64,000 nt of DNA from positions 682,001 to 746,000 of the forward strand of contig CAVUZJ010000005.1 of assembly GCA_963745975.1 (NCBI GenBank), written 5' to 3'. The DNA is from JAKAWQ01 sp963745975. GTDB taxonomy: Bacteria > Pseudomonadota > Alphaproteobacteria > Acetobacterales > Acetobacteraceae. Both the position numbers and the translations under genes were made by a program. A model generated the notes under the pieces. That model saw nothing but the letters and a program-made list of their open reading frames with translations. It was not told where the DNA came from and did not search any database. Of this stretch, positions 1 through 17,086 are shown piece after piece (position 1 is the first letter of the stretch; each line of letters begins with the position of its first letter).

Positions 1-261
1 GCCGGGCTTGGCCCCCTCCACCCAGATCGGCCCGGTCGCGGGATTGACGAACGGGATCACGAAGGAATCGGCCGTGATCCGGTCCTCGATCTCACGAATA
101 TTATGCCCGCCGATATTGAGCTCCGTTTCGACCACGATCGCCTCGCCCGGCCGGATACGCGCCACCGGCTTGTGGAACTGGCTGAGCGTGTATTTGAGCT
201 CGCCGATCGGCACGTGCTGCGCGGCCATCGGCTCCGCCGCCACCGAAAGATCTCCCGTCAT
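1..261 (-). CDS. Acetamidase/formamidase family protein, N-terminal part (runs off left edge)
   Basis: The first 87 codons of a minus-strand gene are present; the remainder lies beyond the left edge. The translation ends with NPATGPIWVEGAKPG, which fits the conserved N-terminal part of FmdA/AmdA enzymes (NPxTGPIxVEGAxPGD). These enzymes hydrolyse formamide or short-chain amides to ammonia and the acid. The ATG is preceded by a strong GGGAGGG ribosome site and lies 19 bp after the permease stop, so it is the last visible gene of the ABC importer operon. This suggests that the imported compound is, or yields, a small amide. Substrate specificity cannot be read from this fragment. Confidence 0.7.
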   Translation of the reverse strand, partial: MTGDLSVAAEPMAAQHVPIGELKYTLSQFHKPVARIRPGEAIVVETELNIGGHNIREIEDRITADSFVIPFVNPATGPIWVEGAKPG

Positions 262-280
262 CCCGCCCTCCCTCGCCGCG

Positions 281-1177
281 CTATCTCGAAATTCTCCGCC
301 ACGGCATCAGCATCCGCTCGATCCGCCCGACGATCTCCACGAACGCGAGCGCAATCGCGATCGTCGCCAGCAGGGAGGAAAACACCTTGGGGATATTGTA
401 GAGGTTGCCGGCGATGAAGATCGCATGCCCGAGCCCCGCGCTCGAGGAGATGAACTCGCCGATGATGGCGCCGATCAGCGCGAACCCGACAGCGAGCTTC
501 AATCCCGAGAAGATGTGGGTGAGCGAGGAGGGCACGACCACCAGCCGGAACACCTGCCACTTCGTCGCTCCCATCGAGTAGAGGAGATTGATCTCCAGCG
601 GATCCGTGCTGCGCGTCCCATCGAAGGCCGCGAGCAGCGCGACGACGACCACCGAGAGCGTCGACATCAGCACCTTCGAGGCAAGCCCGGTCCCCGCCCA
701 GACGATGACGAGCGGCGCCAGCGCGATGATCGGGATCGACCCGAGGGCAAGAATGAAAGGGGTGACGACACGCTCGAAGAACGGCGAGTACCAGAGCGCG
801 AGCCCGATCGTCGCCCCGATCGCATTGCCGAGCACAAAGCCGAGCGCGGTCTCCTCGCTCGTGATGTACATATCGTGCAGCGTCGAGCCGTCGGCGAGTC
901 CCTTCACCAGGAAATGCCAGACCGCGGAGGGCGAGCCGAACAGGAAGCCGCTGACATAGCCCGCACGCACCCCGTACTCCCAGAGCGCCAGCAGCCCGGC
1001 AACCAGCACGAGCTGGGTCAGCAGCACCTGGCTCGTCCGCCGCCGCCGCGCCGCCCGCCGCCGCCGCCCCTGCTCCGCGCCGGCCTCGAGCGCGGCCTTC
1101 GCGCGAGCCGGGTCGGCCCCGCCGCCGGCCACGTCCGCCCCTCGCGCCGCGGCGGCCGCGATTTCGGCCCCGCTCAT
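281..1177 (-). CDS. ABC transporter permease (SsuC/TauC/ThiX-type)
   Basis: Inner-membrane permease of 298 aa. A basic, alanine-rich cytoplasmic N-terminus (about 45 residues) precedes a BPD_transp_1 domain with five to six hydrophobic segments. The cytoplasmic EAA-type loop is visible as LLYSMGATKWQVFRLVVVP, the site where the ATPase docks. I chose the ATG at 1177 because it overlaps the ATPase stop as ATGA, which indicates translational coupling; a longer frame opens at 1324 but lies inside the ATPase gene. The family imports nitrate, sulfonates, taurine or thiamine precursors, and the ligand here is unknown. Confidence 0.85.
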   Translation of the reverse strand: MSGAEIAAAAARGADVAGGGADPARAKAALEAGAEQGRRRRAARRRRTSQVLLTQLVLVAGLLALWEYGVRAGYVSGFLFGSPSAVWHFLVKGLADGSTLHDMYITSEETALGFVLGNAIGATIGLALWYSPFFERVVTPFILALGSIPIIALAPLVIVWAGTGLASKVLMSTLSVVVVALLAAFDGTRSTDPLEINLLYSMGATKWQVFRLVVVPSSLTHIFSGLKLAVGFALIGAIIGEFISSSAGLGHAIFIAGNLYNIPKVFSSLLATIAIALAFVEIVGRIERMLMPWRRISR

Positions 1178-2019
1178 GCAGCACCCCCCACCGTCATGTC
1201 CGCGGCGCGCAAGCCCTCCATGTCGAGCGCGCTCGTCTGGATCTCGAGCTGCTTCCAGATCCGCCCGACATACTCCCCGAAGCCCGGGGCCTCGCGCGCG
1301 CTCACCGGGTCGGTCCGGTCGCAATCGAGCCGGATCTCGTGCACTGCCTTGATCCGCCCCGGCCGGCGGCTCATCACCAGCACCCGGTCCGAGAGCGAGA
1401 CCGCCTCCTCGACGTCGTGGGTGATGAAGAGCACGGCGCGGCGCCCGGCCGCCACCGATTTCGCAAGCTCGCTCTCGAGGATGAGCTTGGTCTGGAAGTC
1501 GAGCGCCACGAACGGCTCGTCGAGCAGCAGGATGCCCGGGTTGAGGATCATCGTCCGCGCCAGCGCCGCCCGCTGGCGCATCCCGCCCGAAAGCTCCGAA
1601 GGGTAGCGGTCCTCGAAGCCGCCGAGCCCGTAGAACCGGAGATATTTGCGCGCGAGCTCGCGCGCCGTGCGCCGTGCCGTCCCGCGCACCTCGAGCCCGA
1701 GCGTCACATTGTCGAGGATGGTTCGCCAGTCGAGCAGCAGGTCGCGCTGGAGCATATAGCCGTAGTTCTTCGACGCCCCGTCGACCTTCTTCCCGTCGAG
1801 CATGAGCTCGCCCGTGGTCGGCGCGATCAGGCCCGAGAGCAGGTTGAGCAGCGTGCTCTTCCCGCAGCCGCTCGGACCGACGACGGTGACGAACTCACCG
1901 TCGCGCACCTCGAGGCTCACGTCGTCGAGCACGAGGTTGGCGCCCTCGACGCTCTCGCCGTACACCATCGAGACGTTGCGGACCTCGATCTTCGTCGTCC
2001 GCACCGACCCTTCGGCCAT
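1174..2019 (-). CDS. ABC transporter ATP-binding protein (SsuB/TauB-type)
   Basis: ATPase of 281 aa that energises the adjacent permease. Walker A is GPSGCGKST (about residues 48-56), the signature is LSGGMRQR, Walker B is ILLLDEP and the switch histidine is in FITHDVEEA. Length and motifs match the nitrate/sulfonate/taurine subfamily (COG1116). The stop overlaps the permease ATG by four bases, and the gene begins 27 bp after the stop of the binding-protein gene, so the three form one transcription unit read leftward. Confidence 0.9.
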   Translation of the reverse strand: MAEGSVRTTKIEVRNVSMVYGESVEGANLVLDDVSLEVRDGEFVTVVGPSGCGKSTLLNLLSGLIAPTTGELMLDGKKVDGASKNYGYMLQRDLLLDWRTILDNVTLGLEVRGTARRTARELARKYLRFYGLGGFEDRYPSELSGGMRQRAALARTMILNPGILLLDEPFVALDFQTKLILESELAKSVAAGRRAVLFITHDVEEAVSLSDRVLVMSRRPGRIKAVHEIRLDCDRTDPVSAREAPGFGEYVGRIWKQLEIQTSALDMEGLRAADMTVGGAA

Positions 2020-2046
2020 CGCGCGCCTCCGGCGCCCCGCCCGCCG

Positions 2047-3093
2047 CTACAGCTTGACCGTCGCCTGCGCCTTCATCGCGAAGGAATTGTCCACCACCTT
2101 GCCGAAGGGCAGGTTGCACTCGCAATTGCCGAGCCCCGCGCCCACCCGCATCAAGGCGTCCCAACCGGTCTCGCTGACGACGAAGGTCGCGGCGGGGATG
2201 TCGTTGTCGAGCTGGCGCTGGATCGCGGCGTCGACGATCTTCGGATCGAGGTCGGGAAACTCCTTGCGCGCCACGGCCTTGGTCTCCTCGGGATATTTGT
2301 AGGAGTAGAGCGCGCCCTTCTGCAGCGCGTTCGCCATCCCCTGGACCAGCTCCGCGTTGGCCGCGACGAACTTCGGCAGCGCGTACATCCCGGTATTGTG
2401 GAACGGGCCCATGAATGTCGCCCACGAGAAGACGACGTGCGCTCCCTGGCCGACCACGGCGGTATCGACGTTCGGCTCGTAGGCGACCGCGACGTCCGCC
2501 TCGCCGGCGAGCACCGGGCCGATTTCCGTCCCCGGGCTCACGGTCAGGATCTTCACGTCCTTGGTCGGGCTGAGCCCCGCCTTCTTCAGCGCCAGCACGA
2601 GCACGTTGTAGTTGGTGTTGGGCGGCGGCGAGGTGACGAAGGTCAGCCCCTTGAATTGCTTGGGGTCGGTGATCGGCTCAGTGATCTTCTTCGAGACGCC
2701 GAAATACTGGGCCCGTGAGACGAGTTCGCCGAGCACCACCCCGGGCCCGCCCTTCTCGAGCGAGATCTCGCAGAGCGTCGAATCTCCGCAGCCGAACTCC
2801 GCCGAGCCGCCGAGCACGGAGGCGAAGGCCTGGCTGTCCCCGCCGGCCGCGCTCAGGGCGAGCGTAATCCCCTGCTCGGCGAAGAAGCCTTTGTCCCGCG
2901 CGACATAGAGATCGATGTAGCCGAGGTTGTGCACGGCCTCCGAGAACCGGACCGTGCGCATCGCACCCCACGCCCGGCGCGTGATGATCGCCGGTGCGGC
3001 CAGAAGCCCGATCCCCCCGGCCGCGGCGCCCCGCAGCACCGCCCGCCGCCCGATGTCACGCCCCGCCCATCGGCGCCCGGATCCCTGCCGCAT
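2047..3093 (-). CDS. Tat-exported ABC substrate-binding protein, NMT1/SsuA family
   Basis: Periplasmic binding protein of 348 aa, first gene of the importer operon. A twin-arginine signal is visible: GRRAVLRG at about residues 15-22 followed by a hydrophobic stretch and APAIITRRAWGA. The mature part starts with VRFSEAVHNLGYIDLYVARD, the opening strand and helix of the NMT1/SsuA fold. The ATG at 3093 is chosen because of its AAAGGGGG ribosome site and because it places the Tat motif properly; the open frame continues upstream to 3510 without family similarity. Ligand unknown; candidates are aliphatic amides, sulfonates or pyrimidine precursors. Confidence 0.85.
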   Translation of the reverse strand: MRQGSGRRWAGRDIGRRAVLRGAAAGGIGLLAAPAIITRRAWGAMRTVRFSEAVHNLGYIDLYVARDKGFFAEQGITLALSAAGGDSQAFASVLGGSAEFGCGDSTLCEISLEKGGPGVVLGELVSRAQYFGVSKKITEPITDPKQFKGLTFVTSPPPNTNYNVLVLALKKAGLSPTKDVKILTVSPGTEIGPVLAGEADVAVAYEPNVDTAVVGQGAHVVFSWATFMGPFHNTGMYALPKFVAANAELVQGMANALQKGALYSYKYPEETKAVARKEFPDLDPKIVDAAIQRQLDNDIPAATFVVSETGWDALMRVGAGLGNCECNLPFGKVVDNSFAMKAQATVKL

Positions 3094-3543
3094 GTCGTCC
3101 CCCTTTGCCTGATCCGCCCGGCCCTGCGCCGGCGCGAACAAGGAGGGGCGTGCAAGCGCCATACCATCCTGGCCGGGCCGGCTTCGTTCGCAGATGCCGC
3201 CTTTCGAGTTCTCGTTTTCGTGATCGTCTCGCCCACCGCACCCTCCGGCCCGCCTGCCGCGATGCTGGGCATCCGGCCCGTGCCATCCGCCCACCGCCTG
3301 GGCAGAAAGGGGCTGGGCAGAAAGGGCTCGCGGTGGAAAGGGCCCGGGGCGGAAAGGGCCCGGGGCGGAAAGGGCTGGACTCGCCGCGCCGCATCCGCTA
3401 AGCGCCCACCCCTTGTTGGAACGCGGGAGAGCGGACGCCCCCCGCCGCGGGACCATTCCCGGCGGCCGGTCCGCTCGCATGCACCGCGGTCCTTGGCATG
3501 CGCCGCCCACGGCCGCCTCCGTGGCGCGCGAGGAGGACCAGGG
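3094..3543. promoter_or_regulatory. Divergent intergenic region between the importer operon and rplK
   Basis: This 450-bp stretch separates two divergently transcribed operons and must hold both promoters. I find no coding sequence with family similarity and no confident -35/-10 pair. It contains a 16-bp tandem repeat (listed separately) and, just before rplK, the strong ribosome site AGGAGG (3529-3537 region). The genes normally found here in proteobacteria, secE and nusG, are absent, so this is also a synteny breakpoint. Confidence 0.4.
3301..3376. repeat. Tandem repeat, five units of about 16 bp
   Basis: Five consecutive G/A-rich units start near 3301, 3316, 3332, 3348 and 3364. The core GGxxGAAAGGG is constant and the best consensus is GGCGGAAAGGGCCCGG; the first two units carry GCAGAAAGGG. 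It lies mid-way in the divergent promoter region upstream of rplK. It could be a replication-slippage minisatellite or a cluster of protein-binding sites; nothing here distinguishes these. Confidence 0.8.
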
Positions 3544-3978
3544 ATGGCGAAGAAGATCGCGGGCTATGTGAAGCTGCAGATCCCGGCGGGCAAGGCCAAT
3601 CCCTCGCCCCCGGTCGGCCCGGCACTCGGCCAGCGCGGCCTCAACATCATCTCCTTCTGCAAGGAGTTCAACGCCGCGACCCAGAACCTCGAGCCCGGCA
3701 TGCCGGTGCCCGTCGTCATCACCGCCTACACCGACCGCAGCTTCAGCTTCATCACCAAAACCCCGCCCAACTCCTACTTCCTCTTCAAGGCGGCCGGCGT
3801 CGAGAAGGGCACCCAGGCGGCCGGCAAGGCCGCCCCGGTCGGCCGCGTCACCACCGCCCAGCTCCGCGAGATCGCCGCCCAGAAGATCAAGGACATGAAC
3901 ACGACCGATATCGAGGCCGCCGTCCGCATGCTCGCCGGCTCCGCCCGCTCGATGGGCCTCACGGTGGTGGAGTCCTAA
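3544..3978 (+). CDS. rplK: 50S ribosomal protein L11
   Basis: Protein of 144 aa, full length for L11. It binds the GTPase-associated region of 23S rRNA with L10/L12. The N-terminal LQIPAGKANPSPPVGPALG and the RNA-binding C-terminal domain with KIKDMNTTD are typical. An AGGAGG ribosome site precedes the ATG. It is followed two bases later by rplA, the conserved pair in which L1 represses its own mRNA. secE and nusG, normally upstream, are not here. Confidence 0.97.
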   Translation: MAKKIAGYVKLQIPAGKANPSPPVGPALGQRGLNIISFCKEFNAATQNLEPGMPVPVVITAYTDRSFSFITKTPPNSYFLFKAAGVEKGTQAAGKAAPVGRVTTAQLREIAAQKIKDMNTTDIEAAVRMLAGSARSMGLTVVES

Positions 3979-3980
3979 AG

Positions 3981-4676
3981 ATGGCGCGCGTCGGCAAGCG
4001 GCTCCGCGCCGCCCGCACCACCCTCGAGCAGGGCCGCCTCTACCCGCTCCCCGAGGCGATCCGCCTCGTCAAGGCGAACGCGAAGGCCAAGTTCGACGAA
4101 ACCGTCGAGCTGGCGATGAATCTCGGCATCGATCCCCGCCACGCCGACCAGATGGTCCGCGGCATGGTGAGCCTGCCCAACGGCACCGGCCGCACCGTCC
4201 GCGTCGGCGTCTTCGCCCGCGGCGCCAAGGCCGAGGAGGCGCTCGCCGCCGGCGCCGATGTCGTGGGTGCGGAGGACCTCGCCGAGAAGATCCAGGCGGG
4301 CGAGATCAATTTCGACCGCTGCATCGCCACCCCCGACGTCATGGCCCTCGTCGGCCGGCTGGGGAAGATCCTCGGCCCTCGCGGGCTGATGCCCAATCCC
4401 CGCCTCGGCACCGTCACGATGGACGTCAAGGGCGCGGTCACCGCGGCCAAGGGCGGCCAGGTCGAGTTCCGCGCCGAGAAGGCCGGCATCGTCCATGCCG
4501 GCGTCGGCAAGGCGAGCTTCGCCGACGAGAGCCTCGCCCAGAACGTCCGCGCCTTCGTCGATGCGATCCAGAAGGCCAAGCCCACCGGGGCGAAGGGCAC
4601 CTATCTCAAGAAGGCGGCTTTGTCCTCCACCATGGGACCCGGCGTGCATCTTGATCTGCCGAGCCTCACCACATGA
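3981..4676 (+). CDS. rplA: 50S ribosomal protein L1
   Basis: Protein of 231 aa forming the L1 stalk at the E site and, in bacteria studied, a translational repressor of the rplK-rplA message. The family core GPRGLMPNPRLGTVT is present. The gene starts two bases after the rplK stop. A 76-bp gap separates it from rplJ, in which I see no clear L1 or L10 target structure. Confidence 0.97.
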   Translation: MARVGKRLRAARTTLEQGRLYPLPEAIRLVKANAKAKFDETVELAMNLGIDPRHADQMVRGMVSLPNGTGRTVRVGVFARGAKAEEALAAGADVVGAEDLAEKIQAGEINFDRCIATPDVMALVGRLGKILGPRGLMPNPRLGTVTMDVKGAVTAAKGGQVEFRAEKAGIVHAGVGKASFADESLAQNVRAFVDAIQKAKPTGAKGTYLKKAALSSTMGPGVHLDLPSLTT

Positions 4677-4752
4677 GACCGGCACGTCATCATTCGGACC
4701 CCCGGGGTGTGCAAGTTGAGCGCCGCCTCGTCTCGTTCTTTGGAGCGTCTCC

Positions 4753-5259
4753 ATGAATCGGGCTGACAAGCAAGCCTTCGTCGCCTCGCTTGCGGCGGTC
4801 TTCGGCACGGCCGAGATGGTCGTCGTCGGCCGCAACAACGGCCTGACCGTCGCCGAGGCCTCCGACCTCCGCCGCCGCATGCGCGCCGCCGGTGCCACCT
4901 ACCGCGTCACCAAGAATCGCCTCGCCCGCCGCGCCCTCGCCGGCACCCGCTTCACCTCATTGGAGCCGCTGCTCAAGGGCCCGACCGCGCTCGCCTGGTC
5001 GCCCGACCCGGTGTCCGTCGCCAAGGCGGCCGTCGATTTCGCGAAAACGAACGAGCGCTTCGTCGTCGTCGGCGGCGCCCTCGGCCCCCAGCCGCTCGAC
5101 GCGCGCGCCGTCGAGGCCCTGGCCTCGCTTCCCTCGCTCGACGTCCTCCGCGCCGGCCTCGCCGGGCTCATCCGCATGCCCGCCCAGCGGCTCGTCTCCG
5201 TGCTGGCCGCCCCCGCCGGCGGCCTCGCCCGCGTTTTCGGCGCCTACGCCCGCAAGTAG
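4753..5259 (+). CDS. rplJ: 50S ribosomal protein L10
   Basis: Protein of 168 aa; anchors the L7/L12 dimers on the stalk base. The N-terminal NRADKQAFVASLAAVF and the segment YRVTKNRLARRAL are standard L10. The C-terminal helix that recruits L12 is present but carries a short Ala/Gly-rich tail. It lies 51 bp before rplL, the usual stoichiometric partner. Confidence 0.96.
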   Translation: MNRADKQAFVASLAAVFGTAEMVVVGRNNGLTVAEASDLRRRMRAAGATYRVTKNRLARRALAGTRFTSLEPLLKGPTALAWSPDPVSVAKAAVDFAKTNERFVVVGGALGPQPLDARAVEALASLPSLDVLRAGLAGLIRMPAQRLVSVLAAPAGGLARVFGAYARK

Positions 5260-5310
5260 CAGCCCCTTGCAACCCAACACCCAACGCTTAATCTAACAGG
5301 ACACGCAAAC

Positions 5311-5691
5311 ATGGCAGACTTGGCGAAGCTGGCTGACGAGCTCTCCGGCCTGACGGTTCTGGAGGCCGCGGAGCTCACGAAGCTCTTGGAAGAGAAGTGG
5401 GGCGTCTCGGCCGCCGCACCGGTCGCGGTTGCCGCCGCGTCGGGCGCTCCGGCCGCGGCCGCCGCGCCGGTCGAGGAGCAGACCGAGTTCACCGTCGTGC
5501 TGACCAAGTTCGGCGAAAAGAAGATCAACGTCATCAAGGAGATCCGCACGATCACGGGGCTTGGGCTCAAGGAGGCCAAGGACCTGGTCGAAGGGGCTCC
5601 GAAGACGGTGAAGGAGGGAGTGAGCAAGGAAGAGGCGGAGAAGATCAGGAAGGTGCTGGAAGAGCAGGGCGCCGCTGTCGAGATCAAGTAG
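5311..5691 (+). CDS. rplL: 50S ribosomal protein L7/L12
   Basis: Protein of 126 aa with the three family parts: an N-terminal dimerisation helix (residues 1-35), an alanine-rich hinge (about 38-58) and a C-terminal factor-binding domain containing KINVIKEIRTITGLGLKEAK. It recruits EF-Tu and EF-G to the ribosome. Two hairpins follow before rpoB. Confidence 0.97.
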   Translation: MADLAKLADELSGLTVLEAAELTKLLEEKWGVSAAAPVAVAAASGAPAAAAAPVEEQTEFTVVLTKFGEKKINVIKEIRTITGLGLKEAKDLVEGAPKTVKEGVSKEEAEKIRKVLEEQGAAVEIK

Positions 5692-5740
5692 TTCTCCGAT
5701 CCGGATTGCCGGGGCGCCTTTTGGCCGCTTCGGAAACGCC

Positions 5741-5830
5741 GGGCGGGAATCCGTGCGATTCCCGCCCCTTTGGCTGTTGGCGCATCCCGTCGCGCCGCGG
5801 CGCGCCCCGGAGCACCGGGGCAGCGGTTTT
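5741..5830 (+). terminator. Tandem hairpins between rplL and rpoB (attenuator-like)
   Basis: Two stable hairpins lie in the 171-bp gap. The first is a perfect 10-bp stem, GGGCGGGAAT with ATTCCCGCCC (5741-5767), followed by CTTTGG. The second is GCCCCGG-AGCA-CCGGGGC (5804-5821), followed four bases later by TTTTT (5826-5830). In E. coli a partial terminator between rplL and rpoB lowers polymerase subunit synthesis relative to ribosomal proteins; the same role here is inference from position and structure. Confidence 0.6.
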
Positions 5831-5862
5831 TGCATCGGCTTTTTGGGGCAGCAGGATAGAGA

Positions 5863-10035
<4,173 letters not shown>

Positions 10036-10134
10036 CCCGGCGCCCGTGCCCGCGCTCATGGCGAGCGGGCGCGGGGCCGACGCACAGAGCACGATGCCGG
10101 CCGCCGCGGCAGGCCGGACAGGAGTGGATGGCGC

Positions 10135-14302
<4,168 letters not shown>

Positions 14303-14335
14303 CGTCCCGGCACCTTGTGGCGGGCGGCGAGGCGC

Positions 14336-14378
14336 TTGACTTTGGGCGCTTGACTTGGGGCGTTCCCGCCCCTAGTTT
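14336..14378 (+). promoter_or_regulatory. Candidate promoter for the rpsL operon
   Basis: A -35-like TTGACT (14350-14355), a 17-bp spacer and a -10-like TAGTTT (14373-14378) lie 34-76 bp after the rpoC stop. The -35 is part of a short direct repeat, GGCGCTTGACTT, present at 14332 and again at 14346. If used, transcription would start near 14385 and leave a leader of about 205 nt before rpsL. Confidence 0.45.
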
Positions 14379-14433
14379 CCGCGCCCTCGACCGACCCGCC
14401 CCCCGGGGCAGGCCGGCCGTCGTTTGCAGGGAC

Positions 14434-14508
14434 ATGAGGTCTGCGGCGCCGCTTCCCGGAGCTCTCCGGCAGCCAAGGCCGCAGGCACGAAACGACCCCG
14501 CGGTGTGA
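14434..14508 (+). CDS. Possible leader peptide ORF upstream of rpsL (24 codons)
   Basis: A short ORF with ATG at 14434, preceded by AGGGA, encodes 24 residues: MRSAAPLPGALR then QPRPQARNDPAV. It contains four arginines and five prolines. Its TGA stop (14506-14508) lies inside the terminator-like hairpin at 14494-14532, so a ribosome finishing it would cover the ascending arm. That geometry is what amino-acid attenuators show, but the ORF could also be chance. No family similarity is recognised. Confidence 0.3.
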   Translation: MRSAAPLPGALRQPRPQARNDPAV

Positions 14509-14538
14509 GCCCGGCTCACGCGTCGCGGGGTCTTTCTG
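14494..14538 (+). terminator. Terminator-type hairpin in the rpoC-rpsL gap
   Basis: A perfect 9-bp stem, GACCCCGCG (14494-14502) with CGCGGGGTC (14524-14532), encloses a second 6-bp stem, GTGAGC/GCTCAC (14505-14510 and 14514-14519), and is followed by TTTCTGT. It can end rpoBC transcripts. Because a candidate promoter lies upstream of it, it may instead act as an attenuator for rpsL. Confidence 0.65.
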
Positions 14539-14589
14539 TGACGATGGAAGCCCCGACGGGCGGTGTGGTGAAACGATCGGATTGGGACG

Positions 14590-14961
14590 ATGCCGACGAT
14601 CAACCAGTTGATTGCCAAGGGACGCGAGCCACGCTCGGCGCGCAACAAGGTCCCCGCCCTGCAGCGGTGCCCGCAGAAGCGGGGGGTCTGCACGCGCGTC
14701 TACACGACGACGCCGAAGAAGCCCAATTCGGCGCTCCGCAAGGTCGCCAAGGTGCGGCTGACCAACGGCTACGAGGTGGTGAGCTACATCCCGGGCGAGG
14801 GGCACAATCTGCAGGAGCACAGCGTCGTCCTGATCCGCGGCGGGCGCGTCAAGGACCTCCCCGGCGTGCGGTACCACATCCTTCGCGGCGTACTCGACAC
14901 CCAGGGCATCGCCAAGCGCCGGCAGCGCCGCTCGCTCTACGGCGCCAAGCGGCCGAAGTGA
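14590..14961 (+). CDS. rpsL: 30S ribosomal protein S12
   Basis: Protein of 123 aa; decoding-centre protein. The streptomycin-contact segments TPKKPNSALRK and PGVRYHILRG are wild type. It begins the str operon and is followed eight bases later by rpsG. Confidence 0.98.
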   Translation: MPTINQLIAKGREPRSARNKVPALQRCPQKRGVCTRVYTTTPKKPNSALRKVAKVRLTNGYEVVSYIPGEGHNLQEHSVVLIRGGRVKDLPGVRYHILRGVLDTQGIAKRRQRRSLYGAKRPK

Positions 14962-14968
14962 GGCAGCG

Positions 14969-15448
14969 ATGAGCCGCCGACGCCGCGCCGTCCGCCGCGA
15001 GATCCTGCCGGATGCGAAGTTCGGCGACGGGGTGATCAGCCGTTTCATGAACGCGCTGATGCATGACGGCAAGAAGTCGGTCGCCGAGAGGATCGTCTAC
15101 GGCGCGCTCGACGCGCTGAAGAAGCGCGGCTCCGCGGCCGCCGATCCGGTGCGTCTGTTCCATGAGGCGCTCGACAACGTGAAGCCGGCGGTGGAAGTGC
15201 GCTCGCGCCGGGTCGGCGGGGCCACCTACCAGGTCCCGGTCGAGGTGCGCACGGAGCGGCGCCAGGCGCTCGCGATCCGCTGGATCATCGACGCGGCCCG
15301 CAAGCGCAAGGGCGAGCACACCATGGAAGAGCGGCTCTGCAACGAGCTGCACGACGCGGTCAACAACCGCGGCTCGGCGGTGAAGAAGCGCGAGGACGCG
15401 CACCGGATGGCGGAGGCCAACAAGGCCTTCAGCCATTACCGGTGGTAG
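14969..15448 (+). CDS. rpsG: 30S ribosomal protein S7
   Basis: Protein of 159 aa that nucleates the 30S head and, in E. coli, represses the str mRNA. The start MSRRRRAVRREILPD and the end EANKAFSHYRW are typical. The stop codon is followed by only 78 bp before tuf; fusA, which usually sits between them, is missing. The 9-mer TGGTAGGTC overlapping the stop (15443-15451) recurs at 15473-15481. Confidence 0.97.
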   Translation: MSRRRRAVRREILPDAKFGDGVISRFMNALMHDGKKSVAERIVYGALDALKKRGSAAADPVRLFHEALDNVKPAVEVRSRRVGGATYQVPVEVRTERRQALAIRWIIDAARKRKGEHTMEERLCNELHDAVNNRGSAVKKREDAHRMAEANKAFSHYRW

Positions 15449-15526
15449 GTCCTTCGTTGGTAATTCGGGCGTTGGTAGGTCAAGGCTTGGACATGGGCCG
15501 GATGCGGCCGTACGGAGAGAACTAGG

Positions 15527-16717
<1,191 letters not shown>

Positions 16718-16765
16718 AGCGGCGGGGCCGGGGCTTAGGACGCGCGGACGCGAGAGAAGAAGGCG

Positions 16766-17074
16766 ATGGACAACCAGAACATCCGCATCCGGCTCAAGGC
16801 CTACGACCACCGCGTGCTCGACAACAGCACCAAGGAGATCGTGAACACCGCCAAGCGCACCGGGGCGCGCGTGCGGGGGCCGATCCCGCTGCCCACGCAC
16901 ATCGAGCGGTTCACCGTGAACCGCTCGCCGCACATCGACAAGAAGAGCCGCGAGCAGTTCGAGATCCGCACCCATCGGCGCCTGCTCGATATCGTCGAGC
17001 CGACGCCGCAGACGGTGGACGCGCTGATGAAGCTCGATCTCGCCGCCGGCGTCGATGTCGAGATCAAGATCTGA
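16766..17074 (+). CDS. rpsJ: 30S ribosomal protein S10
   Basis: Protein of 102 aa, first gene of the S10 operon; also NusE, the NusB and NusG partner in antitermination. IRIRLKAYDHRVLDNS at the start and GPIPLPTHIERFTVNRSPH in the middle are diagnostic. RBS-like GAGAGAAGAAGG lies directly upstream. Confidence 0.97.
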   Translation: MDNQNIRIRLKAYDHRVLDNSTKEIVNTAKRTGARVRGPIPLPTHIERFTVNRSPHIDKKSREQFEIRTHRRLLDIVEPTPQTVDALMKLDLAAGVDVEIKI

Positions 17075-17086
17075 GAGGCGAGGCGG

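Noticed and set aside
4677..4752. L10 leader RNA before rplJ
   Set aside because: The gap is only 76 bp and shows no convincing kink-turn or conserved L10-binding fold.
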